Shown here piece by piece: positions 1 through 9,439 of a stretch of DNA of 64,000 nt. The stretch's first letter is position 1; each line of letters starts with the position of its first letter. The stretch is from Nemophila menziesii (taxonomy: Eukaryota; Streptophyta; Magnoliopsida; Boraginales; Hydrophyllaceae), in NCBI GenBank assembly GCA_029959085.1, contig JARWIR010000018.1:1984001-2048000 (forward strand), in the 5' to 3' direction. The notes under the pieces were generated by a model that was not told the origin of the DNA, did no database searches, and saw only the letters and a list, made by a program, of their open reading frames with translations. Position numbers and translations under genes: made by a program.

Positions 1-1685
1 TTAGAATCAAGCCCTATATAACATCGTCTTCCATTCATAGTATCGAAAACCCTAATACCGTCCCAAAACTTTCCCTTCCTTATGTCAAACCTTAGCCCCC
101 ATCTTTTATCATCAGTAATTTGTACAATATAGTATTATTTTCTTCAAATTATTTTATAGAATTTAGTTAAATCTCTGATACTTCCTTTCTCAAGGGTTGT
201 TTTCTTTTTCCTCCATCGATCTTCTTCTATACAGGTGAAGTGTTTTTGTTCTTAGATTGATGACCATTGCATTCAATAAATACAAACTTTTGAACAGGTT
301 TAAATTATTCCTTGCTAATATCTTATTTATTTATTCGATCTAAATTATTTCTTCTTTTTTCTAATGGATATATGCTCTCCTTTCATTATTTCAGAAATTT
401 CTAAGTTAAGATTATATTTAAATTCGATATATTAATTTTTAAAATTAAATTAGAGATAATTAATGCTTGAGACAGGATCCAATTTCAATATATTAGTATA
501 TTCAAAAATATTAGAAGGATTCAATCTGTGTATGGATAAAATATACAAAAATATAATAAGGATTAGATCTGTATATGGATAAAAATTTACAAAAATAATC
601 AATACAAAATTTAGATAAATTTTAGAATTTTTTTACTGTTTTTATATTTTGGAATAGAAAAATATAATAATTGAATAGTTAAGAACAAACTCAACATTGT
701 ATGTATCTTTGGAATTGGTCCCTGATTTTAGAAAAGTAACATTTAAACCCCAAGTCTTTTGATCTTGTTACAATGCTGGTAATTTTTTTTATTTTTTATT
801 ATGTTATAATTATATTTTCAAACTTTAATTTATTTTTTTAGGATGAAATTTGGTTGGTTATATAAACTCTAGGTTATTTTGTCCAATATATAGGAACCAT
901 GGGTTTATAGTGTGATATACGGACCTATACTGCAATTTACACAAAAAGAAAAATATCAGGCACTTCTCCTTTTTGACAACACCTTTTCTGAAAAATAATA
1001 TTTAAATCTTGCTTCAAGGCTAAAATATTTCGCTAATTTGTGTTTTAATTTTTCTTTCGTTTTATTTAATTATTGAAATATAAATCAAATAATAAATCTC
1101 TTCCTAAACAGTTTGTATACCACAAAGGGAACACAGGAGTTACAGAAGGTAACACCAAATATTCTCCAAATAGGTGTGATTTTTCCTTTCGTGTAGTTTT
1201 TCACATAAAATAGGGATCTAGTGCAATTTTTTCACAATATAGGGACCTATAGTGCATTTTGTGCTTAAAAAATGATTGTATCTTTGTTTTTCATGACAAT
1301 AGTCCTATATGTCAAAAAGGTGACATTTAAGCCCCTTATTTTTCAATTGTTAGTCACATTTTTTGTATTTTAATTATAAGTTTTGGCTAGTAAAATGACA
1401 CTTTTAGAGCATTTTTGTAATAAAAATAATACATATCTTTAAAAATGATTTCATGTAGATGTGTTTTGCATCTTTTTTTTATCATCAAATCAATTTTATA
1501 TCATTATGAACTCAACTTCATATGTCTTTGCACCTCATAAACCTTTAAACATTAAGCCTAAGTATGTGTATAATACGCCCATTACACATTAATCATTAGA
1601 GTAAAATTAAAACTAAAAGACAAATCAGCCCACTAACTAAATAGACAAGCCACATTATAAAGAAACTATGAGATAATAAAAACTA
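1..1685. other. Unit 1 head: promoter-like start and AT-rich spacer
   Basis: The stretch holds a TATA box (CTATATAA, 14-21) and a telo-box (AAACCCTAA, 47-55). AT-rich DNA follows, with polypyrimidine tracts and CAG motifs (for example near 233) that look like a leader intron of an unidentified gene. Around 700-960 and 1185-1470 are two degenerate copies of a dispersed motif (a 'tttggtccct ... aacatttaagcccc' pattern and 'aatatagggacctatagtgca'). I see no open coding region. Equivalent stretches are 16828-18153, 29585-31275 and 46628-48315. Confidence 0.6.
14..55 (+). promoter_or_regulatory. TATA box and telo-box of an orphan promoter (unit 1)
   Basis: CTATATAA lies at 14-21 and AAACCCTAA at 47-55. 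Copies of the same region further on have one or two TGGGCTT (site II) elements 40-100 bases upstream of the TATA box. TATA plus telo-box plus site II is the usual promoter layout of plant ribosomal-protein and translation genes. No matching coding sequence follows, so this is probably a captured or orphaned promoter. Activity is unknown. Confidence 0.45.
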
Positions 1686-1850
1686 CTAGCCCAACTCTAT
1701 TCTACCAATTATCTCCACCATTCCGGTCTTTTTAAACTTCTTACCTTTGAGCTTCATACTTGTCATATTACATATTTTAGCAATGATTTGATCTTCATTT
1801 AATCCTGCACCTCCATGATCTCTATTGTTTCTTTCCCACCATATCACGTA
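1686..1850 (-). pseudogene. LINE (L1-type) C-terminal remnant, unit 1
   Basis: The minus strand reads an [12 protein letters not shown] motif followed by [10 protein letters not shown] and a basic stretch (MKLKGKKFKK). This resembles the extreme C-terminus of plant L1-type ORF2 proteins, which often carry an (I/L)WxERNxR motif after the zf-RVT domain. No reverse transcriptase lies upstream in this frame. The fragment ends at the presumed splice acceptor of the helicase pseudogene on the other strand. Assignment rests on the short motif only. Confidence 0.5.
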
Positions 1851-1855
1851 TACAG

Positions 1856-2328
1856 TATATGAAATTAATAATATCAATTAAACTATTGAAATCACAAGTT
1901 ATTAAAATTACAAAAGATTTTGAAAAATTAGGTATACATGAGGTTAAGGTTGGAAGTGTTGAACAGTTTCAAGGGCAAGAGAGAGAAGTTATTATCGTAT
2001 CTACAGTTTGATCAATACGCAAACACAAGAAAGATGAAAGAAGTAACTCTCTTGGATTAATTAGTAATCCAAGGAGATTTAATGTTGCGATGACACGTGC
2101 TAGATCGTTACTTATAATCGTTGGTGACCCACACATACTGCATAAGGTAAAGTTTTCTTTTTATGTGTTACATGATTAATTGCATTGTTAGTCCTTTTAT
2201 TATGCAAAAGTAGTAAATACATCTTTTGATTATAAATTATAGGATAAGCATTCGAGATCCTGTTATGGTATTGTTCTGATAATGGTTCTTATTAAGGTTG
2301 CGCTTTGCCTGAACAAGAGGACATATGA
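1856..2328 (+). pseudogene. SDE3/MOV10-like RNA helicase fragment, unit 1
   Basis: Two exons of the C-terminal RecA-like domain of an Upf1-type SF1 helicase. Exon 1 (1856-2146) reads [20 protein letters not shown] (helicase motif V region), then after an in-frame TGA continues with [20 protein letters not shown] (motif VI) and GDPHILHK. A 96-bp GT-AG intron (2147-2242) follows in phase 0. Exon 2 (2243-2328) needs one inserted base to read WYCSDNGSY, then a stop where unit 2 has Gln, then GCALPEQE, matching the C-terminus of SDE3-type proteins. In plants SDE3 acts in RNA silencing. This copy lacks the Walker A half, so it cannot be a working helicase. Confidence 0.85.
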
Positions 2329-4517
2329 AGTCAAAAATTATAAGACTGGGCCGATAATTGAAAGAAGAATCTTTATTTTATCAATAATTCATATTTTATC
2401 TTTTATCTTTAACCTTATTCCATTAATTATCACTAGATATGGATTTTTTTTTGGTTAGAACACTAGATGTAGATAAAAAGAGACTTTTATGTGAAAAGCT
2501 CAAGACAATTTCTTTTAACTAGTTACTAAATCATTATCTCAACTCATGCATGAATTTGGTGTCTATAAATGGTTGGTAATCAATATTTGGCCCACCAATT
2601 TATTGGGCCACGACTCCCATTGTTAATATAGAAATAAATTCAAATAAAGGTCTAAAATGTCAAAACATTATTTTTAAAGTCTAATTAAAAAATAATTTTA
2701 TGAAAAGTGTAATTATAATCCAGTTTGTTTTCTTACTATTTTACCCTCTTCATATTTGGGTTTATTTAATTTTTTTTCCAACATTGTTATCTACACGTTG
2801 GCTACATAACTAATAACTGTTTTTCAATTGCTACATAACATACCTGTTTTTCTATTGGTACATATCATACCTGTTTTTGTTACAAAATCATTTTTTCTAA
2901 AATTGCATTATAGGTCCCTATGTATTTGGGTATATATGTAGATGTCAAAGTCTATATATACCCAATTGGTACGTACCCAATTCAAATTATGAGGAGATGT
3001 CCATATTTATTTAGATAACCCAATTCAAGTTGCAAATTAACCTCACGGGTATGTACCCACTACAAGTAGATGTGTACCGAAATAGCTCATTCCCAAGTAG
3101 AACAAATTCTAGGTGGGTAGTATCTATTCAAAGTCTATGTCCATGTTAGGTATAAATCCAGTTGGGTTTTTATGCATTTCATAGTATCTCTAACAGTTAG
3201 ACCATTATCCAAGTAGTTAGACCATCTCCAACAGTTGTGACAAACTACTAATATTCATTTTACATATCAATATTTTTACTGCCAAACAATGAAATATCAT
3301 TTTATGTTAAGAAAATAATGAATAATGATACAACCTAACAAATATAACAAGCATTGAAATAAAATAAATTGAAAATCTCTTTACAGTTCATGCATTGAAG
3401 AAAAAAAACAAAAAACAAGTTTCTTCACATTAGCATTGGAAAAAAGAAAAAAGAAAATCTCTTCACACTCTCAGTGGAATAGAAAACAAATAAGAAATCT
3501 CTTTACGCTGAGTTGAATAAAAAAATAGGAAATCTCTTCACACTCACTTCTCACATAAATAAAAAGAAACGAAAAAATAAACGTTGAAAAACAATGAAAT
3601 ATTCTTGTATGTTAAAAAAAATGAATCGTGATAAAACCGATAATGATATTAGTTTAAAAATAAATCAATTTTTTAACTAAATTTGGGTTTTTCGTGCAAG
3701 CCGGTTTAATGATAGTGGAGAATGATCTAGTCGGCGGTTTTCTTGTGCAGAATAGCAGCTTACTGCAGGAGATTGGCGATAACAGCAGTTTTCTTCGCAT
3801 GCGATGGCGGTTTGCTTGTTCAGGAGAGTGGCTTCATGCGAAGGTGGAGAATGGTCCACTAGTTCTTGTGTAGGATAGCTTGTTGGTACGAAGGTAAGAA
3901 CTGGGTGTGAAGAATGTAAAGAGAGAGAGTAGAATAGAGAAACCGTAATAAAAAAAATCTATTGGATTTCTTTTTGCGATTAACCTGTTCTCTGTGAACT
4001 AAACGAATGTCAGTTATTTGGTCTTTTCCACAGCAACTAACCAGCTAGTTCACATAAGGTTTCTTGTTATAAACAATCATATGTCTTAGGGCTTATAAGA
4101 TAAACCCATGTTAGAATACTAACCAAAAAATATGAGTCAGTGGAGTAGATAATGAATCCATACTAGTTTGATTAGTATAATATGTATATAATATAGGTTG
4201 AGTAAGAATATATGGAGTTAAAAATTAGAACACTATATGGAGTTTAGAGTGGTAAAACTTTAAATAAATAATTTGATAAAGTTCTAAAGGTAAGAGAATA
4301 ACGAAATTGCATAGTTTAGAAAGTGATTAAGGCGGTTCTTTCATAAGCCCCTTGTTGCCTTTTAGCTTGATGTCCAAATTTATTTTATTATATCCTTCTC
4401 AGCCCCTTCTAGAATTTCTTAAACCTTTTTATTAGCCACATTATAAGCCATGTCCCTTTAGATTTTAATACTTTTTCATATGACCCGCACTCGAATCGAG
4501 ATGCATAGACAATTGTT
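2329..4517. other. Unit 1 spacer after helicase fragment
   Basis: AT-rich DNA without recognisable coding sequence. It contains repeated wording such as 'ggtacatatcatacctgtttttg' near 2830-2885, several 'acccaattcaa' and 'gggtatgtaccc' motifs at 2930-3120, and tandem 'gaaaatctcttcacac' phrases at 3370-3560. A slightly GC-richer stretch at 3690-3885 has two related arms (each with GTGGAGAATG ... TTGTGxAGGATAGC). No product is recognised. The corresponding stretches are 21036-22734, 31963-34214 and 48916-51126. Confidence 0.55.
3690..3890. repeat. GC-richer internal duplication, unit 1 (unknown)
   Basis: Two arms with GTGGAGAATGRTC and CTTGTGYAGGATAGC-type sequence flank a block with GGCGATAACAGCAG and CGATGGCGG. 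Unit 2 has lost about 120 bases between the two arms (near 22528), as expected from recombination across the arms. Copies are at about 33390-33590 and 50350-50545. Short ORFs exist on both strands but none is conserved across copies. Confidence 0.5.
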
Positions 4518-5150
4518 TTAGAGTTTGAGTTTGGGGTGGTTGGTCCACACCATTATGGGAATTATTATAGGGTTGGAATTTTTTAGCTTATTAATTGTGC
4601 TATATTCTATATATTGATGATGAATCACATGTCTATATTGGAACCCTTTTCCGGGGCAATAGTGAATGAATACGGTTATAATTAGGAGGGGTATTACTAA
4701 ATTTTTCGGAAGAATGTAATATTTCATTAAAGTCACCAATTAATATCCAGGGTTTATTAATATTTTTATTCCATATAAAGATTTTTCATCCCAAAGTTTA
4801 ATACGTTGTTCTAGATCGTTAAGGGCATGTACACACACCATATAATAAGTAAAATATGCTTCATTAATGTACAAGATTATAAAATGTTGGCTAGACATGA
4901 TAACTTCTAGCCTAATATCCGAGTGCCAAAGAACCAAAATTCCCCCGGAGTGAAAGGCAGTGCCGATAGGATCCCTAACAAAACTATTAACATAATTGAA
5001 GTTTTTCAAAACATCAGAAGCGTCTATGGCGCGTAACATAGTTTCAAAAAAACACTTCACTCCTGGTTTAAACCTATTTACTACGGATTTAAGACTAAAA
5101 ATTGTCAAGGGAGACCGTATACCCTGACAGTTCCACACTAGCGTACTCAC
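4518..5150 (-). pseudogene. L1-type LINE endonuclease remnant, unit 1
   Basis: The minus frame 4740-5150 starts MSTLVWNCQGIRS, the usual opening of a plant L1 ORF2 apurinic-like endonuclease. It then has a FFETM segment (usual Mg-binding Glu) and GGILVLWHSDI. A frameshift near 4740 moves to a frame reading PWILIGDFNEIL, the DFN motif of the domain, followed by PPNYNR. After that the frame decays with stops, and no reverse transcriptase follows. Endonuclease activity is excluded by the frameshift and truncation. Identification as an EEP-fold LINE endonuclease is firm from the WNCxG and GDFNEI motifs. Confidence 0.85.
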
Positions 5151-5232
5151 TGAACATCCTCGGACGTCTTGGGGACAGTCCGGATATCCCTTAGTCGATT
5201 AATAGTTCCGTAATACCCTTCTGTAATACCCT

Positions 5233-5496
5233 TCACCTTAATATTTTCTCAACCAAACAAGACCTCCCCATTCGTATAACTATCTCAAATAAGTTTCCTT
5301 TAAAATGAAACAGGTCATCAAAAGAAAATTTCATCGAATAAGTGGAGTTGTAAAGTCCAAACCATGGTCTACTGAGGTCACACCTAAATTCTCCCTTAGC
5401 CCAACCCAAATTAGCGTGGAATGCCCATCCTAGGCTAGACAAGTCAAGATGATTCACATAGGCCCAAAAGAGATAGCTTAAAGAAAAAAAAACCAT
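5233..5496 (-). pseudogene. Open frame upstream of the L1 endonuclease, unit 1
   Basis: An 87-codon minus-strand frame ends 82 bases before the endonuclease frame. It contains GWAFHANLGWAKGEFRCDLS and SFDDLFHFKGNLFEIVIRMG. By position it could be the remains of the LINE ORF1 or the linker to ORF2, but I do not recognise a domain. Units 3 and 4 have the same frame, with the longer N-terminus seen here missing there. Confidence 0.35.
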
Positions 5497-5828
5497 TAGC
5501 AGAATTCTTACGAAGGTACGAGTGGTCTTAAGGTCAATAAAATGATTGTGTTTTGCATCTTTCTTTGGATAAATAACTCATTTCATCCCTTATCTTGCAA
5601 AAGTAACATTTTAATCTCTTATCTTTCGATATTTGTGTTGAGGTATTTCGCATGTATGGTACCATCCCTCAATTGTTTTGAAGGGTATTGAGCAAGATAA
5701 TCTTCAGACTACCTTAATGGTATATTTGAATGGTTGACTTTTTTTGTGTTGTTTCTTCATATCCGGTTCAATTTATTAAAATTTACCAATATGAAAAATT
5801 ATATCTTTCACCACCTAACTCGTCTATG
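5497..5828. other. Spacer with dispersed motif, unit 1
   Basis: The stretch has a degenerate copy of the dispersed repeat (5540-5640: TGATTGTGTTTTGCATC, then 'aagtaacattttaatctcttatc'). After that I see only AT-rich sequence up to the hAT end. Equivalent stretches are 35155-35523 and 52067-52438. Confidence 0.5.
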
Positions 5829-6791
5829 CAGAGCCGGCCCGGGTCAAAGCAGCTGAGGCGGTTGCTTTGGGCCCTGAAAATTTGAGGCCCCCAAAAAAAT
5901 ATTTATTGTATGATAATAATAATAAAATATATATAAGTTGGTTGTAAATGTTATCATAAGTGTAATACTTAGCGTAGTAGAAATTTCGGAGGATGTCACA
6001 TAATAAGTCATGGGTTCAAAACCCCTTCGTTGTCCTTTTATTTTTTTGCTGCAACTTTCTTTAACCCATGCAGACCATATTTTTTTGCTGAATAAATTAA
6101 ATGACCTTGTTAGATAAAAAAAACATCACTCAAATAATTAAAAAAACATGCTATCATCATTTAGAAAAAAAACATCTAAAAAAAATATCACGTCAATAAA
6201 AAAACAACATTACTAAAATATTAAGGAGGAAAAACAAGCACAAAGTAAAGTTATTTTTCTATTTTTTATAAGAGTAATTATATTTAATATTTTTATATAT
6301 ATATTAATTGATTGAATTATATTTATAAATATTTTACTGAATTTATTTCAAATCAAAAACAAATGTTATAAACAAAACGCGAAACGAAAAATTAAATATA
6401 GATGTTCTATTATGTTACTACTATTTTAACATGATTCACAATAAAAAAATCTGGGCATGCAAAAAAATATAAAAATAAAAGTACAGATGAATTTATTATT
6501 CCTTAAAAACACGTTATTCACAAATTTACTTTTTAACCTAAATAATCAGAGTATCAAAATAGAAAAATATTAATAAAGTTATTAATAGTGATTATATTGA
6601 TAGAGACTGAGCATGATAATGTTTATGTGTAATCTAATACAGTAATTTATTCAATATTTTTAATAAATATTAATTTCTTGAATTTTACTATAAAATTATC
6701 TATATATGATTTGTTTTCTCAATTTTGTTAATTATACTGTAAAGGGTCCCATTTTTGATTCTCGCCTTAGGTACCCGAGAACCCGGCCTTG
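5829..6791. mobile_element. Non-autonomous hAT element, unit 1
   Basis: The left end is CAGAGCCGGCCCGGGTC. The inverted right end reads CAAGGCCGGGTTCTCGGGT, then AAGGCG and TGGGACCC in the same order as the left end (AGGCGG, TGGGCCC). These imperfect termini resemble the CAGAGCCGGCCC-type ends of plant hAT (Tip100-like) elements. The flanks are tcgtctatg on the left and catctatca on the right, a worn 8-bp target duplication that is clearer in units 3 and 4. The 963-bp interior is AT-rich with no transposase frame. Confidence 0.72.
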
Positions 6792-7561
6792 CATCTATCA
6801 TTTAACATCATTTAACAGTAGGGTGAAATGAGTAGTATGTAAATGTCTTATATTCAATTTCTCATAAATATTAGATGACAAGATATTGACAATAATATCT
6901 GAATCTAACAAACTTCCCTCTATATGTAAGTGTCTTATGTCATATGGGGAGTAAATACCCATGACTCTTCTATTTGTTGCGAGAGTAGAACTTGCCAAGA
7001 TGCTATTAAAAATTCATTCTTTTGTTATGTCCATGATCTCTCTTCTAATTGGTACACATTATCTGTTCATATATTTAACATAAGAAGGGATAATCTTAAT
7101 TAATGAAATGAAAGGTAAACTAACATATATTTTGCTAAATATTTATAACACTGCTTTCTTCCTTTCATAAAGTTCACTACTTTGTTTTATAAGTAAAGTA
7201 AAATGTGTTTTAGGCACAATATTTCTAATAAATAGAGACATAAACAGGAGTTCCATCATTATTGGGTTGTTTATTCAATTGTTTTAGTATATGATTCTAA
7301 ATACTAAAATTATTACTAGTACGACTAATATGTCATTTTGGGTGAGACAGGGTAGCCACTGCTACATTCATTCTTGTGGAGGGACAAAATGGTCTAAACG
7401 CATCACAATTTGTATTGTTAATCATATTGCAACCTCCAATTATTAATGTGAGATTATCTTCTTTTTTGTTTAAGCATACTCATTATTTAGTTTTAAACAT
7501 GTTATATTTTTTTATTTGTAGATTTAAAACATAGTTTTTAACGTTAATAATGTATTTGTAG
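6792..7561. other. Spacer between hAT and NudC exon, unit 1
   Basis: AT-rich. The part at about 7080-7400 matches a diverged stretch of unit 2 (about 24780-25080, sharing 'gttccatcattattgg...ttgttttag' and 'ggacaaaatggtctaaac' wording), so it belongs to the older NudC locus. A 66-codon minus frame at 6798-6998 persists in units 3 and 4 (36497-36697, 53421-53621) but matches nothing I know. The right edge (TGTATTTGTAG) is the acceptor of the NudC exon. Equivalents: 36491-37260, 53415-54184. Confidence 0.5.
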
Positions 7562-8561
7562 GGTGAGCTATACAAGCCTGTGAAACCAAATGATTGCTTT
7601 TGGAGTCCAGGTTCATTTTTTTGTTTTTATTCTGCTATATATGCTTTATCTTGGTGGCGTTTTAGGAATTTTGTTTAATTGTAGTTTTAACATTTAAAAA
7701 ACCTGGTAAGGGAAAATTTTTCAAATAGTCCATGAGTTGTAAAAGCTACTTGAATAATCCTTGAACTTTGTTCTTTTACCACTATAATTTGAACCCGTTT
7801 TTTACTACTAAGTCCACCTGGCGGTATCTATTTTTGTAATTAATAATAGAAAAATTCCCCAAATGGTCCATGAATTATACAATTGTTACTGGTTTGATCC
7901 TCAAACTTCTTTACCACATGGTACTTAACTTTGAAATAAGGGCGCAACCAGGTTTTATTGTTAGGGGTGATATTTTTTGAAATTTATTACACTAGGTCCT
8001 TATACAAATATTGCTAAATTGGTCCAGATATTAATTTTTCTTGACTTAATTGCACTATCAGACCCTATATTGTGAAATATTGCAATAAAATCCTTGTATT
8101 ATATAAAATTGCACTATTGATCCAAATATTAATTTTTTTAGAATTATTTACACTATAAGTCCCTATATTTGTTATACAAATAAAATAAATTTAAGCTTAA
8201 TAAATGACCCCCCACAGGGACTAAGTTTTAAGGATCATTTGCATAACTTTTAAAGTTGGAGGACCAATGAGGTAAAAAGGGTATTGTTTTAGTAACTATT
8301 TGGGGTAGTTTTTCTTCTCATATTGTAAATTTTTGAAAAATAAATATATAATTCTGAGATTTATTAAGTTTAATCTTAATTTTTTTTTTGTAGAGGATCA
8401 AAAATCTGTGTCTGTATTACTTACAAAACAAGACCAAATGGATTAGTGGAAATGTTTGGTGAATGGTGAAACTGAAGTGGATACTCATAAAGTTGAACCT
8501 AAAACAAGAAAAATCTCAGATTTGGATCCTAAAACTAGATCAACTGTGGAAAAAAATGATG
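7562..8561 (+). pseudogene. NudC/BOBBER-like pseudogene, two exons, unit 1
   Basis: Exon A (7562-7610) reads GELYKPVKPNDCFWSP, the second half of the CS/NudC domain as in Arabidopsis BOBBER1 (GELYxxVKPDDCYW). The 783-bp intron (7611-8393) has a GT donor and TTTGTAG acceptor. Exon B (8394-8561) continues EDQKSVSVLLTKQDQMD, an in-frame TAG where W(W)K is expected, then WKCLVNGETEVDTHKVEP and DLDPKTRSTVEK. An extra A shifts the last MM codons. The donor after exon B is CT instead of GT. NudC-type proteins are Hsp90-associated co-chaperones. The 5' exons are absent from this unit, so no protein is expected. Confidence 0.85.
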
Positions 8562-9439
8562 CTTAGTTTCTTGACACTTCTTTACTCTTTTGGTCCCTTA
8601 TATTTTTATGTTTTGATAGATTGGTTCTTTATGTTGCAAATGTGATGTTTTAAGTCTTTTTTATTTTGATTTTTGTGACAATGTTAGTCATTATCTTGGA
8701 AATTGGGGTAGAGCCAAACTAGGTTGGGGGTAGGTAATTCATTTTTTTACATAATATAGGGACATGTAGTGCAATTATCTCATAATATAGGGATTCATAG
8801 TGCAATTACCACCTACCTGGATTTTTGGAGCATGTAATGTATTTTTTTTACATAATATAAGGATTTTAGGTGCGATATTTGCACATTATAGCGACATGTA
8901 GTGCAATTTTCTCATAATATAGGGATTTATAGTGAAATTAGTGCCAAACTGGTTTGGGGTGTGTAATGCATTTTTTACGTAATATAGGGATTTTAGGTGC
9001 AATTTTGCATAACATAGGCACATGTACAACAATTTTCTCATAAAATAGGGATTTATAGTGAAATTAGTGCCAAACTGGGTTTGGGGGGGAGTGTGTGTAA
9101 TGCATTTTTTGTACATGATATAGGGATTTTAGGTGCAATTTTTGTATAATCTAGGGTCATGTAGTGTAGTTTTCTCATTATAGGGATTTATAGTGCAATT
9201 AGCTCCAAACTGGGTTGGGGGTGTGTAATGCATTTTTTTAAAATAATATAGGGATTTTAGGTGTAAAATTTTCATAATATAGGGACATGTAGTGAAATTC
9301 TTTTGCAATATAGGGTTTTATAGTGTAATTAGTGTTGGGAAATGATTGTATGTTTTTCGATACTACTTCACTCGTTTGGTCCTTATCTTTGCATGTTTTG
9401 ACAGTTTGGTCCTTTAATTTTAAAAAAGTAACATTAAAA
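8562..9439. repeat. Tandem array of ~125-bp repeats, unit 1
   Basis: Between about 8700 and 9330, some five degenerate copies repeat the phrases 'cataatatagggacatgtagtgcaatt', 'ctcataatatagggatttatagtg' and 'gccaaactgggttgggggtgtgtaatgcatttttt'. The G-rich phrase starts near 8711, 8808, 8942, 9067 and 9201. A variant of the dispersed motif flanks the array on each side (8565-8700 and 9340-9430). Minus-strand open frames here follow the repeat period and are not genes. Confidence 0.8.

Noticed and set aside
1856..2328. Helitron origin of the helicase homology
   Set aside because: The motifs are of the Upf1/SDE3 type, not PIF1-like Rep/Hel. I see no rolling-circle Rep domain and no convincing TC...hairpin-CTRR ends.
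3677..3859. 60-codon minus-strand ORF in the GC-richer duplication
   Set aside because: It is not open in unit 4, where a plus-strand frame is open instead. Both are explained by chance in a duplicated non-coding block.
6798..6998. 66-codon minus-strand ORF next to the hAT element
   Set aside because: It is kept in three units, but recent duplication explains that. It matches no family I know and is absent from unit 2.
8886..9116. Minus-strand ORF repeating similar peptides (also 38585-38839, 55506-55736)
   Set aside because: The repeats follow the 125-bp tandem DNA repeat. There is no coding bias or known family.
8700..9330. CRISPR-like array
   Set aside because: Repeats are degenerate with no unique spacers, and the DNA is clearly plant nuclear.
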